Assembly (NCBI GenBank): GCA_014138725.1
Contig: JACJID010000003.1
Span: 372,001 to 436,000 of the forward strand
Direction: 5' to 3'
Origin: Kutzneria viridogrisea
Lineage (GTDB): Bacteria; Actinomycetota; Actinomycetes; Mycobacteriales; Pseudonocardiaceae
DNA length: 64,000 bases
Part shown: in pieces, positions 24,584 to 34,552 of the stretch
Layout: each line of letters opens with the position of its first letter
How positions within the stretch are numbered: the stretch's first letter is position 1
Program-made: the position numbers and the translations under genes
The notes under the pieces: model-generated
Told to the model about the DNA's origin: nothing
The model's database searches: none
What the model saw: only the letters and a program-made list of their open reading frames with translations

Positions 24584-25591
24584 ATGAGACCGTTATCGGT
24601 CCTCGCCACCATGCTCGTGCTGCTGGCCTGCTTCGCGACGCCCGCCTCCGCCACGCCCACCGCGCAGTGCAGTCAGACCAGCACGCCCGTCAGCAGCGGC
24701 CTGTTCCAGTACACCGTGCACGGCCAGCTCTGCCTGCCCTCGGACTCGACCCCGAGCACCGTGCAACTCCTGCTGCACGGAGCCACGTACAACAGCGCCT
24801 ACTGGGATCTTCCCTACCAGCCGGACCAGTACTCGTACCAGCGGGACATGGCGGTGCACGGCCTGGCCACGTTCGCCATGGACGAGATCGGCGTGGGCCA
24901 GAGCTCGCGGCCGCTGAGCACGCTCGTCTCCGGAACGTTGCAAGCCAGTGTGGTGCACCAGGTCGTGACGAGCCTGCGCACCCAGTTCACCCGTGTTGTC
25001 CTGGTTGGACATTCGGCCGGGTCGGGCATCGCGATGATGGAGGCCTCGACCTACAACGACGTGGACGGGGTCGTGGTCACCGGCGCCACCCACGTACCCA
25101 ACGCCCCCATCGTGATCCAGGACGTCGTGCTCGGCCTGCACCCGGTGACGCTGGACCCACAGCTGTCCTCTCGCGGCGGTGATCCCGGCTACCTCACGAC
25201 GGTTCCGGGCTCGCGCGGCCAGATGTACTACGCGCCCGGCGACCTCGACCCGCAGGCAGTGGCCGCCGACGAGGCCTTCGCCAAGGACCAGGTGTCCACC
25301 ACCAGCCTGACCGACATCATCACGATCGGCCTGGCCAGCCCGGTCTCGCTGAACATCACGGTGCCCGTGCTCATGGTGTTGGGCACCAACGACACCGGTT
25401 TCTGCGGGGTCTTCCGCGACTGCTCCAGCGCGGACGCCCTGCGCGCACAGGAGGCGCCGTACTTCAGCCCGGCGGCGCAGCTCGCGGTGTCCGTGCTGCC
25501 CGGCTCGGGCCACAGCGTGGCGCTGGCGGTCAACTCGGCCGACTACCGCGACACGACCCGAGCCTGGTTGCAGCAGCACGGCTGCGGCTGA
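24584..25591 (+). CDS. Secreted alpha/beta-hydrolase
   Basis: A 335-residue precursor. A Sec signal peptide (MRPLSVLATMLVLLACFATPASA) is followed by an alpha/beta-hydrolase domain: LLLHGATYNSAYWD as oxyanion region, the nucleophile elbow VLVGHSAGSGIA near residue 145, a candidate acid at VLGTNDTGFC and the catalytic His in PGSGHSVALAV near residue 310. The paired cysteines (FCGVFRDC) suggest a disulfide outside the cell. Substrate unknown; esterase or lipase activity is likely. The ATG at 24584 gives the signal peptide; an apparent earlier start lies in the 53-bp palindrome and is rejected. The convergent cholesterol oxidase gene ends two bases away. Confidence 0.87.
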   Translation: MRPLSVLATMLVLLACFATPASATPTAQCSQTSTPVSSGLFQYTVHGQLCLPSDSTPSTVQLLLHGATYNSAYWDLPYQPDQYSYQRDMAVHGLATFAMDEIGVGQSSRPLSTLVSGTLQASVVHQVVTSLRTQFTRVVLVGHSAGSGIAMMEASTYNDVDGVVVTGATHVPNAPIVIQDVVLGLHPVTLDPQLSSRGGDPGYLTTVPGSRGQMYYAPGDLDPQAVAADEAFAKDQVSTTSLTDIITIGLASPVSLNITVPVLMVLGTNDTGFCGVFRDCSSADALRAQEAPYFSPAAQLAVSVLPGSGHSVALAVNSADYRDTTRAWLQQHGCG

Positions 25592-25593
25592 GC

Positions 25594-27297
<1,704 letters not shown>

Positions 27298-28242
27298 TCA
27301 GAAGCGACCGTCGAACAGGATCTTGGCCACCTCGGTGACCGTCTGCCTGCCCTCGTCGTACCCGCCCTGCCCGTTGAGGCTGTTCATCACGGCCAGGGTG
27401 TAGCGCTCGCCGGGTCCCGCGAAGCCCACGGTGTTCATCACCCAGCCGCCCTGCTCCTGCGACCAGCCGTCCTTGGTGCCCGGCCGCGCGGCGGGCCCGG
27501 CGCCCCACACGCCCCACTGCTGGATCGGGGCCACCGAGCGCATCTGGCCCACCACGTAGTCGCGCAGGTCCGCGGGCAGCTTGGTCAGCACGTAGTTGAT
27601 CAGGTGGTCCAGGTCGACCGGGGTGCACTTCTGGAAGCCCCAGTACGGGTAGAACTCGCTGAATCCGCGCTGCGGCTGCACGGTGGTCATGCCGTACTCG
27701 GCGAAGGCGGAGTTGAACGCCATGTGGTCCTCGCCCGCGTAGCGGAACCAGAGCGTGTCGGCGGCCTTGTCGTCGGAGCTGTTGAGCATCTCGTGGATCA
27801 GCGCGCGGTCGGCCGAGCTCAGGCTGATGCTGCCCGCCCGGTCGCGCAGCAGCAGGTTCACGGTCATCGCGAGCTTGATCGTGGAGGCGGTCCACACGTG
27901 CGCGCCCGCGTTGTCGTTGCTCCACACCGCGCCGGTCTGCCGGTCGCGCAGCACGACCCCGGTCGTGCCGGGCCGCTTGGCCAGGTAGCCGCCCACCGAG
28001 GCGATGCGCTGGCGCAGGTCGCAGTCGAAGTCCTCGCCGGGCGCGGGGCAGGCGGGCGCGCCGCTGGTCGTGCTGGCGGTGGTGGTGCTGCTGGTCGGCG
28101 CCGCGCTGGAGGTGCTGGTCGAGGTACTGGTCGAGCTCGCAGCCTGGGGCGAGGCCGCCGTGGAGGTGCCACCGCAGGCCGCCACGGTCAGCAGCAGCGC
28201 CGTCACGGGTAACCAGGTGCCCAGCCGTACCAGTCGTGTCAC
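27298..28242 (-). CDS. Lipoprotein serine hydrolase, class A beta-lactamase-like
   Basis: A 314-residue lipoprotein. The signal ends in the lipobox LTVAACGG, then comes a Ser/Thr/Ala-rich linker (residues about 25-65) and a penicillin-binding-fold domain. The catalytic tetrad motif STIK lies in WTASTIKLAMTV near residue 120, an SDN-like SDD occurs in LNSSDDKAADTL, and a KDG segment in PGTKDGWSQ replaces the KTG triad. It may be a beta-lactamase, but the altered KTG suggests a carboxypeptidase-like or other serine hydrolase. It probably acts at the outer face of the cytoplasmic membrane. It is upstream of, and co-directional with, the cholesterol oxidase gene. Confidence 0.82.
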   Translation of the reverse strand: MTRLVRLGTWLPVTALLLTVAACGGTSTAASPQAASSTSTSTSTSSAAPTSSTTTASTTSGAPACPAPGEDFDCDLRQRIASVGGYLAKRPGTTGVVLRDRQTGAVWSNDNAGAHVWTASTIKLAMTVNLLLRDRAGSISLSSADRALIHEMLNSSDDKAADTLWFRYAGEDHMAFNSAFAEYGMTTVQPQRGFSEFYPYWGFQKCTPVDLDHLINYVLTKLPADLRDYVVGQMRSVAPIQQWGVWGAGPAARPGTKDGWSQEQGGWVMNTVGFAGPGERYTLAVMNSLNGQGGYDEGRQTVTEVAKILFDGRF

Positions 28243-28314
28243 CGCCGCAGGCTACCTGTTGACCGTTGTCGAATGCCTTGACGCTGCGGGGACCGTGTGC
28301 GAACCTGTGCCAAC

Positions 28315-28330
28315 ATTGGTCTAGTCCAAT
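28315..28330. promoter_or_regulatory. DasR-responsive (dre-like) element upstream of the GH3 gene
   Basis: ATTGGTCTAGTCCAAT closely follows the dre consensus, TGGTCTAGACCA, recognised by the GntR regulator DasR that senses amino-sugar phosphates. It lies 19 bases before the GTG of a beta-N-acetylhexosaminidase gene, exactly the kind of target DasR controls. The match is seen directly; binding is inferred. Confidence 0.75.
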
Positions 28331-28348
28331 AACCGAGGAGGTACGCCG

Positions 28349-29872
28349 GTGCCCATCGAGCAGCGCAGCCGGGAACTGCTCCGCCTCGCCGACGCCGTGC
28401 TGCAGCCGGGGTTCGAGGGCACCAGCCCGCCGGACTGGGTTCGCCGACGGCTCGACGAGGGCCTGGGCGGCGTGGTCCTGTTCTCCCGCAACATCTCCTC
28501 CCCCGCGCAGGTCGGCGAGCTGACCGCGGCGCTGCGCGAGTGCCGCCCCGACGTGCTGGTGGCCATCGACGAGGAGGCCGGGGACGTCACCAGGATGGAG
28601 GCGCACACCGGCAGCTCCCGGCCGGGCAACCTGGCGCTGGGCGTGGTCGACGACGTGGCGCTGACCGAGGAACTGGCCCGCGACCTGGGCCACGACCTGG
28701 CCGCGGCCGGGGTGAACCTGGACTACGCGCCCAGCGGGGACGTCAACTCCAACCCGGACAACCCGGTCATCGGCGTGCGCTCCTTCGGCGCGTGCCCGGA
28801 CCTGGTGGCCCGGCACACCGCCGCCTGGATCCGCGGCCTGCAGTCGGCCGGGGTGGCCGCCTGCGTCAAGCACTTCCCCGGGCACGGGGACACCAGCGTG
28901 GACTCGCACCTGGCCCTGCCCGTGCTGGCCGCCTCGATGGAGGAACTGGCCGAGATCGCGCTGCCGCCCTTCCGCGCGGCCGTGCGCGCCGGGGTGTGCG
29001 CCGTGATGGGCGGCCACCTGATGGTCCCGGCCTACGACACCGCGCACCCGGCCACGCTGAGCAGGCGGATCCTGGTCGAGCTGCTGCGCGAGGAACTGGG
29101 CTTCGACGGGCTGATCGTCACCGACGCGATCGAGATGCGCGCGGTCTCCGACCGGTACGGGCTGGCCGAGGCCGCGGTGCTGGCCGTGGCGGCGGGCTCC
29201 GACGCGGTGTGCGTGGGCGGCGACCTCGCCGACGAGGCCACCGCCACGCGACTGCGTGACGCGCTGGCCGACGCGGTGGCCACCGGCCGGCTGCCCGAGC
29301 AGCGGCTGGTGGAGGCGGCCACCCGGGTGCGGGCGCTGGCCGACTGGGTCGGCACCGCGGTGGGCAGCGCGCGCGACCAGGGCACCAACCCGGCGATCGG
29401 GCTGACCGCCGCGCGCCGGGCGATCCGGGTGACGGTGGGTCCCGGGCAGACCGCGCTGCCGCTGAGCTCGGCCCCGCACGTGGTGGAGTTCCACCCGGAA
29501 ATGAACCAGGCCATCGACCGCCGCACCCCGTGGGGCCTGGCCGCCCCGCTGACCGAACTGCTGGCCGGCACCACCGCGGCCCGGCTCACCCCGGCGGAGG
29601 CCGCCGACGCGGGGCGGCTGACCGAGGTGGCACTGACCCCCGCCGCGGGCAGGCCGCTGGTGCTGGTGGTCCGCGACGCACACCGGCACGAGTGGATGGC
29701 GTCCGCGCTGAATCGAATCACGGCGGCCCGACCCGATGCCGGAATCGTGGAGATGGGCCTGCCGCACCACAACGAGGACGCGAAGCCCGGTTCTTTCCAC
29801 CTGGCGACCCACGGGGCCACCCGGGTGTCCGGCCAGGCCGCCGCCGAGGTGCTCGCCGGATACCGGAACTAG
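28349..29872 (+). CDS. GH3 beta-N-acetylhexosaminidase (NagZ-type)
   Basis: Releases terminal GlcNAc from chitin- or peptidoglycan-derived sugars. The 507-residue protein has the NagZ signature KHFPGHGDTSVDSH (near residue 175), whose His/Asp dyad serves as acid/base in GlcNAc-specific GH3 enzymes, and the nucleophile Asp in GLIVTDAIEM near residue 250. A C-terminal domain (about 370-507) resembles the second GH3 domain. No signal peptide is visible, so it is probably cytoplasmic and acts on imported sugars. The GTG start follows GAGGAGG. The dre-like site places it in the GlcNAc regulon, and a strong terminator follows. Confidence 0.92.
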   Translation: MPIEQRSRELLRLADAVLQPGFEGTSPPDWVRRRLDEGLGGVVLFSRNISSPAQVGELTAALRECRPDVLVAIDEEAGDVTRMEAHTGSSRPGNLALGVVDDVALTEELARDLGHDLAAAGVNLDYAPSGDVNSNPDNPVIGVRSFGACPDLVARHTAAWIRGLQSAGVAACVKHFPGHGDTSVDSHLALPVLAASMEELAEIALPPFRAAVRAGVCAVMGGHLMVPAYDTAHPATLSRRILVELLREELGFDGLIVTDAIEMRAVSDRYGLAEAAVLAVAAGSDAVCVGGDLADEATATRLRDALADAVATGRLPEQRLVEAATRVRALADWVGTAVGSARDQGTNPAIGLTAARRAIRVTVGPGQTALPLSSAPHVVEFHPEMNQAIDRRTPWGLAAPLTELLAGTTAARLTPAEAADAGRLTEVALTPAAGRPLVLVVRDAHRHEWMASALNRITAARPDAGIVEMGLPHHNEDAKPGSFHLATHGATRVSGQAAAEVLAGYRN

Positions 29873-29883
29873 CTTTCGGCCTT

Positions 29884-29924
29884 ACGCCCCACCTGCTCGC
29901 ACGTCAAGCAGGTGGGGCGTTTTT
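29884..29924 (+). terminator. Rho-independent terminator of the GH3 gene
   Basis: A 14-bp perfect stem (ACGCCCCACCTGCT / AGCAGGTGGGGCGT) with a 9-base loop is followed by five T residues, the clearest intrinsic terminator in the window. Confidence 0.92.
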
Positions 29925-30154
29925 GCGCACTCAGCACGCCTTCTACCTGGGTTTTGTCAAAAAATGAGCATGTCGATAAATCCTCACAAAATTGACCGGT
30001 GTACCTCGATGACAATTTTCGTCATACGTTTGCTCACCCATTCAAGAAAGCTTGCCGAGCACGTTTCCGCTGGTTACTTTGAGGCGCTTCACCGCGTGGA
30101 CGGCGCCTTTCGTGCGCCCTGTATCACCGCTGATACACGGGAAGAAGGACGGTT
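29925..30154. promoter_or_regulatory. AT-rich leader of the Thr/Pro-rich surface protein gene
   Basis: About 230 bp of unusually AT-rich intergenic DNA before the GTG at 30155. A TTGACC hexamer occurs near 29993, and ATGAC/GTCAT form a small inverted repeat near 30008-30024. It probably carries the promoter of the surface-protein gene; the exact -10 element is not clear. Confidence 0.4.
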
Positions 30155-31690
30155 GTGACTCATCGAAGACTATCGAGGAGACTGGTCGCGGGCGTGGCCG
30201 CAGCCAGCACCGCCACGCTGGTCGTGGCGGGCCTGGTGATCGGTTCGGGGACCAGCTCCGCAGTGCCGATCAAGCTCAACCTCACCTACAGCTGCACGTT
30301 CCCCCTGATCGGTGTGCAGCCGATCAAGGTCGAGATCAACACCGACATCCCCGACACCATCGCGGTCGGCACCCCGGCGCCCGCCTTCACCATCAAGGCG
30401 ATCTCCACGGTGCCCGCGACCGCCACCCAGGGCCTGACCCTGGTCGGGGCGACGACCATCGAGGGCACCGCGGACGCCAGCTCCACGGTGGCCGCCCCGG
30501 AGGCGACCCTGCCGGTCAGCGTGCCGACCACCATCCCGCAGACCGCGGTGCCCGCCTCCGGTGAGTTCACCATCGTGGCCTCCGGCCAGACCCCCTCGCT
30601 GACCTTCAGCAAGGCGGGCCAAGCCGTGATCACCGTGGGCGATCTGCTGCTGCACCTGGAGCCGAAGAAGGCCGACGGCACCGACACCGGCCTGGGCAAG
30701 TTCGACTCGGCCTGCAAGCAGGACCCGGGCCAGAACAACACGCTCACCACGATCACCATCACGGACGCGCCGCCGACCACGACGACGACCACCACGCCCC
30801 CGGTCACCACCACGACCACCACGACCCCGCCGGTCACCACAACCACCACCACACCCCCGGTCACCACGACGACGACCACGCCGCCGGTGACGACGACCAC
30901 CACGACACCCCCGGTCACCACCACCACGACCACCACACCCCCGGTGACCACCACGACCACGACGCCGCCCGTCACGACCACGACGACGACGCCCCCGGTC
31001 ACGACCACCACCACGCCGCCGGTCACCACGACGACGACAACTCCCCCGGTCACCACCACAACCCCGCCGGTGACCACCACCACGACCACCCCGCCGGTCA
31101 CCACGACCACCACCACGCCCCCGGTGACGACCACGACGACCACGCCGCCGGTCACCACCACGACCACCACCCCGGGTGGCGGCACGATCAACTACGGCTA
31201 CGGCCTCAAGGGCTCCTCGGTGATCAGGAACCTGAACGGCACCGTGCCGCTGAGCGGCGGCATCGACGCCAGCCTGGAACTGGCCACCGGCAAGTTCAGC
31301 GCCGACCTGTCACTGAACCCCACGCACGCCCGGTTCAGCCTGTTCGGCTTCCTGCCGGTGAGCACCGACATCGCCTTCTCCTCGGCGGGCAGGACCACCG
31401 GCAGCCTCAGCGGTGGCAAGCTCATCTCGCACTCGAAGCTGACCATCAAGCTGCCCAGGGTCACCCTGTTCGGCATCCCGATCAGCAGCTCACCGAACTG
31501 CCGCACCTCCTCGCCCTCGGACATCGACCTGAGCTCCGACTCGGGCTTCGACCCGCTCAGGGGCGGCAAGCTCAGCGGCACCTACGGCATCGCCCCGCTG
31601 ACCGGCTGCGGCCTGTTCACCGGGTTCATCAGCGCCTTCACCACCGGTGGCGGCAACACGATCGACGTCACGCTGTCGGCCAAGAAGTAG
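30155..31690 (+). CDS. Secreted DUF6801-type protein with a mucin-like Thr/Pro stalk
   Basis: A 511-residue exported protein. Residues 1-36 form a signal peptide (RRLVAGVAAASTATLVVAGL, ending near SSAVP). Residues about 37-205 form a beta-rich domain similar to DUF6801. Residues about 206-340 are 14 Pro-Pro-Val units separated by runs of 4-7 Thr. The C-terminal 165 residues form another beta-rich domain with two Cys and no membrane anchor or LPXTG motif. The stalk is a likely O-mannosylation region. Its ACC/ACG codons vary freely between units, showing selection at protein level. Function unknown; a surface or matrix role is plausible. The GTG follows AGAAGGA. Confidence 0.8.
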   Translation: MTHRRLSRRLVAGVAAASTATLVVAGLVIGSGTSSAVPIKLNLTYSCTFPLIGVQPIKVEINTDIPDTIAVGTPAPAFTIKAISTVPATATQGLTLVGATTIEGTADASSTVAAPEATLPVSVPTTIPQTAVPASGEFTIVASGQTPSLTFSKAGQAVITVGDLLLHLEPKKADGTDTGLGKFDSACKQDPGQNNTLTTITITDAPPTTTTTTTPPVTTTTTTTPPVTTTTTTPPVTTTTTTPPVTTTTTTPPVTTTTTTTPPVTTTTTTPPVTTTTTTPPVTTTTTPPVTTTTTTPPVTTTTPPVTTTTTTPPVTTTTTTPPVTTTTTTPPVTTTTTTPGGGTINYGYGLKGSSVIRNLNGTVPLSGGIDASLELATGKFSADLSLNPTHARFSLFGFLPVSTDIAFSSAGRTTGSLSGGKLISHSKLTIKLPRVTLFGIPISSSPNCRTSSPSDIDLSSDSGFDPLRGGKLSGTYGIAPLTGCGLFTGFISAFTTGGGNTIDVTLSAKK

Positions 31691-31699
31691 CCCGCCCGC

Positions 31700-31735
31700 C
31701 ACCTGCCCCCGTCCGCACCAGGCCGGGGGCAGGTG
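31700..31735. terminator. Bidirectional hairpin terminator
   Basis: A 12-bp perfect stem (CACCTGCCCCCG / CGGGGGCAGGTG) lies between the convergent surface-protein and crotonase genes. Confidence 0.78.
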
Positions 31736-31739
31736 TGCG

Positions 31740-32513
31740 TCACCGGCCCTGGAACACCGCCTTGCGGCGCTCCAGGAAGGACCGCACACCCTCCTGACCG
31801 TCCTCGGTACCGAACAGCGGCAGCAACTCCTCGACCAGCTTGTCGGCCGCGGCCCGCTCCCCCTCCAGCACGGCCCGCCGCGCCGAGACCACCGTGGCCC
31901 GCACGCCCAGCGGGGCCTGCTCGGCGATGCGCCCGGCCAGCTCCACCGCCCGCTCCACCTGCTCACCCAGCGGCACCACCTCCTGTACCAGGCCGATCCG
32001 GTGCGCCTCGGCCGCGTCGAACTCGTCCCCGGTCAGCAACCAGCGCATGGCGTTGCCCCAGCCCGCCGTGCGCGGGAACCGGATGGTCGCCCCGCCGAAG
32101 GGGTAGATCCCCCGCTGGATCTCGATCTGCGCGAACCGCGTGTCCGCCGCGGCCACCCGGATGTCGGCCGCGAGCAGCAGCTCGATGCCCAGCGTGAGGC
32201 ACCAGCCCTGTGCCGCGGCCACCACCGGCTTGGTCCGGTCCGGCCCCTGAAGTCCCCATGGATCGAGTGAACCACTGGGGTACGACAATCCGCCTTCGCC
32301 CAGCTTGGGGGCCACCTCGGCGAGGTCGAGCCCGGCGGTGAAGTGGTCCCCGTGCGCGAAGAGCACCCCGGCGCGCAGTTGCGGGTCACGCTCCAGCTCC
32401 CCGTAGGCGGCGGCCAGCTCGCCGATCATCGTCGTGGTGAACGAGTTGCGCTTGTCCGCCCGGTCCAGACCCATCAGCAGCAGGTGCCCGCTGCGCTCCA
32501 CGGTGATCGCCAT
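31740..32513 (-). CDS. Enoyl-CoA hydratase/isomerase (crotonase family)
   Basis: A 257-residue crotonase. The oxyanion-hole segment is FAHGDHFTAGLDL near residue 60, with the second oxyanion region at AAQGWCLTLGIELLLAADI near residue 105. A Glu lies in QIEIQRGIYPF at one catalytic position, while the second acid is replaced around FGGATIRFPRTAG; the reaction may therefore be isomerisation or another crotonase chemistry rather than hydration. It is divergent from an HxlR regulator gene, with an inverted repeat in the shared gap, so it is probably controlled by that regulator. Substrate unknown. Confidence 0.85.
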   Translation of the reverse strand: MAITVERSGHLLLMGLDRADKRNSFTTTMIGELAAAYGELERDPQLRAGVLFAHGDHFTAGLDLAEVAPKLGEGGLSYPSGSLDPWGLQGPDRTKPVVAAAQGWCLTLGIELLLAADIRVAAADTRFAQIEIQRGIYPFGGATIRFPRTAGWGNAMRWLLTGDEFDAAEAHRIGLVQEVVPLGEQVERAVELAGRIAEQAPLGVRATVVSARRAVLEGERAAADKLVEELLPLFGTEDGQEGVRSFLERRKAVFQGR

Positions 32514-32525
32514 GCCCGCCTCCAG

Positions 32526-32546
32526 TGAGTTGCACTATTAAACTCA
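32526..32546. promoter_or_regulatory. Inverted repeat between crotonase and HxlR genes
   Basis: TGAGTT and AACTCA flank nine bases of AT-rich DNA in the 73-bp divergent gap, 13 bases from the crotonase start. The layout fits an HxlR dimer operator controlling the crotonase gene. Confidence 0.5.
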
Positions 32547-32586
32547 GCACCTAACCCGAGTCGGTCTCACCGCGCAACCCACTAGG

Positions 32587-33102
32587 ATGGGCCGGGTGAA
32601 GCGAACCTCCTTCGCAGGCTGGCCTTGCTCGATCGCGCGGACCATGGACCTGCTCGGCGACTGGTGGACCCCGCTGGTGCTGCGGGAGGCGTTCTACGGG
32701 GTGCGCCGGTTCGACGACTTCCAGCAGTCCCTGGGCGTCGCGCGCAACACCCTGACCACCCGGCTGAACCGCCTGGTCGAGGAGGGCCTGCTCGAACGGG
32801 TGCCCTACCAGGACCGGCCGGTGCGCCACGAGTACCTGCTCACCGACAAGGGCCGCGACTTCTTCCCCGTGCTGGCGGCGATGGTGCGCTGGGGCGACAG
32901 GTGGCTGGCCGAGGAGGCGGGCCCGCCCGTGGTACTGCGGCACGAGTGCGGGCACACCGGGCACCCCGAGGTGGTCTGCACGCACTGCGGCGGGCAGTAC
33001 ACCGCCGAGACGGTCCGCTCCGAGCTGGGACCTGGCTTCCCGCAACGACTCCGCTCCCGCGCCGAGGTGCAGGCCCGGTTCGGGGGCGACACGAGGTCAT
33101 GA
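32587..33102 (+). CDS. HxlR-family winged-helix regulator
   Basis: A 171-residue HxlR protein. The signature WPCSIARTMDLLGDWWTPLVLRE has the conserved N-terminal Cys, and LGVARNTLTTRLNRLVEEGLL is the recognition region. The C-terminal part has clustered Cys/His residues (LRHECGHTGHPEVVCTHCGG) that look like a zinc ribbon, an extension seen in some HxlR-like proteins. HxlR proteins sense aldehydes, quinones or redox state. The start may be ATG 32587 or GTG 32596. The stop codon overlaps the left end of the second 53-bp palindrome. Confidence 0.88.
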   Translation: MGRVKRTSFAGWPCSIARTMDLLGDWWTPLVLREAFYGVRRFDDFQQSLGVARNTLTTRLNRLVEEGLLERVPYQDRPVRHEYLLTDKGRDFFPVLAAMVRWGDRWLAEEAGPPVVLRHECGHTGHPEVVCTHCGGQYTAETVRSELGPGFPQRLRSRAEVQARFGGDTRS

Positions 33103-33148
33103 AGGTGCCCTTTGGGACGGTCAACGCCAGGAACGGCACTTTCATGAC
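33096..33148. repeat. 53-bp palindromic element, copy 2 (imperfect)
   Basis: Same outer arms as copy 1 (GTCATGAAGGTGCC ... ttTCATGAC), the same total length and the same position just after a gene, but with several mismatches in the inner arms. It overlaps the HxlR stop codon. Confidence 0.8.
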
Positions 33149-33371
33149 AAGTCGGCGGCCGGACCTGGTCAGCGGGGTGGTGGGCTGAGCGCCCAGCCGA
33201 TCCAGGTGCTGCGCGAGCAGCCGGGCCGGATCGAGGCGGAGCCGGGCGCGGACGTGCCGACCCCGCCCTCGCTCCACATCTGCGGGGACCGCGGGTTCCC
33301 CGGCCCGGAACGGGCGATCTCTGAACCGATCACCCGGCGTACCGTGGTGGTCTCTCCGCTGGGAGGCCACC
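33149..33371. other. Intergenic stretch with no recognised feature
   Basis: This gap of about 220 bp lies between the palindrome and the slipin gene. An open frame runs through it but has no homologue I recognise and continues as a shadow into the next gene. No terminator or operator was seen apart from the ribosome binding site GGAGG of the slipin gene. Confidence 0.4.
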
Positions 33372-34190
33372 GTGCTGCTGCTGTGGGAGATCCTGTCCGG
33401 GCTCGTCGCGCTGGGCGTCGCGGGTTTCGCCGCGAGCGCGCGGGTGGTCAAGCAGTACGAGCGCGGGGTGGTGTTCCGGTTCGGACGGCTGCTGCCCGCG
33501 GCGCGCGGGCCGGGGCTGACCGGGCTGATCCCGGGCGTTGACCGCATGCGGAAGGTGAACATGCAGATCGTCACCCTGCCGGTGCCCGCCCAGGACGGCA
33601 TCACCCGGGACAACGTGACGGTCCGGGTGGACGCGGTGGTCTACTTCAACGTGGTGGACCCGGCCAGGGCCGTCGTCGCCGTGCAGGACCACGTGTTCGC
33701 CGTGTCCCAGGTGGCGCAGACCTCGCTGCGCTCGATCATCGGCAAGAGCGAGTTGGACGACCTGCTGTCCAATCGGGAACGGCTCAACCAGGGCCTGGAG
33801 ATGATGATCGACAGCCCGGCACTGGGCTGGGGCGTGCACATCGACCGGGTGGAGATCAAGGACGTGGCCCTGCCCGAGTCGATGAAGCGCTCGATGTCGC
33901 GGCAGGCCGAGGCCGAACGCGAGCGACGGGCCAGGGTGATCTCCGCGGACGGGGAGTTGCAGGCCTCGCACAAGCTGGCCGAGGCGGCCGGGGTGATGGC
34001 CGACACCCCGGCCGCACTGCAACTGCGACTGCTGGAGACGGTGGTGGAGGTGGCCGCCGAGAAGAACTCGACACTGGTGCTGCCGTTCCCGGTGGAACTG
34101 TTGCGGTTCCTGGAGAACTCACCCACCGCGAAGGGCGTCGTGACCGGGCTCAACCCTGTGGGTGATGGCAACGAGGAGGGGAAGGACTAG
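33372..34190 (+). CDS. SPFH/Band 7 domain protein (slipin)
   Basis: A 272-residue membrane-anchored slipin. An N-terminal hydrophobic helix (LLLWEILSGLVALGVAGFAA) is followed by the Band 7 domain: VKQYERGVVFRFGRLL near residue 27, GLIPGVDRMRKVNMQ, and the helical region ESMKRSMSRQAEAERERRAR with typical coiled-coil character. Slipins scaffold lipid domains and often modulate membrane proteases. No NfeD-like protease partner is adjacent here. The GTG start follows GGAGG, and the next small gene starts two bases after its stop. Confidence 0.92.
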   Translation: MLLLWEILSGLVALGVAGFAASARVVKQYERGVVFRFGRLLPAARGPGLTGLIPGVDRMRKVNMQIVTLPVPAQDGITRDNVTVRVDAVVYFNVVDPARAVVAVQDHVFAVSQVAQTSLRSIIGKSELDDLLSNRERLNQGLEMMIDSPALGWGVHIDRVEIKDVALPESMKRSMSRQAEAERERRARVISADGELQASHKLAEAAGVMADTPAALQLRLLETVVEVAAEKNSTLVLPFPVELLRFLENSPTAKGVVTGLNPVGDGNEEGKD

Positions 34191-34192
34191 CA

Positions 34193-34552
34193 TTGTCCCC
34201 CGTGACCGCACCCGCAGCCATTTCCGCTGACCTGGTCACGGATCTGCGTACCGCCGTGGACGCTGCCCTGACCGATCTGCTCACCGCCGGGCCCGATCTC
34301 CGCCTCCCGGCCTATGTCGACCTGACGAACTCCCTATCCCGAGCGGAGTCCTGTGTCCTGGGCGAACTGACCGAGGCCGTCGCCATGATCGAGGCGGCGC
34401 ACGAGCACGCCCGGTTCGGCGAGTTCGCCGAAGCCAGGCTGCTCATGGTCGCCGGACACCGCGTGCTGTGCGCCGCCGACGCCGCACCAGTGCGCATCCC
34501 GCCGAACCGATCACCGGCACACGACGCGGTCAGGCCCGTTCCGGCGGGTTGA
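34193..34552 (+). CDS. Small hypothetical helical protein downstream of slipin
   Basis: A protein of about 119 residues, mostly helical (ADLVTDLRTAVDAALTDLL and SCVLGELTEAVAMIEAAHEHARFG), with a disordered Pro-rich tail. No recognised family. The TTG at 34193 has AAGGA six bases upstream; GTG 34202 is an alternative. It is probably co-transcribed with the slipin gene. Its last 23 bases overlap the 3' end of the convergent solute-binding-protein gene. Confidence 0.6.
   Translation: MSPVTAPAAISADLVTDLRTAVDAALTDLLTAGPDLRLPAYVDLTNSLSRAESCVLGELTEAVAMIEAAHEHARFGEFAEARLLMVAGHRVLCAADAAPVRIPPNRSPAHDAVRPVPAG

Noticed and set aside
30286-31191. Antisense frame of about 300 codons rich in Val and Gly
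   Set aside because: It is the complement of the Thr/Pro repeat region and has no independent coding signs.
33206-33541. Possible small gene upstream of the slipin gene
   Set aside because: No recognised family, no ribosome binding site, and its second half overlaps the slipin coding region in another frame.
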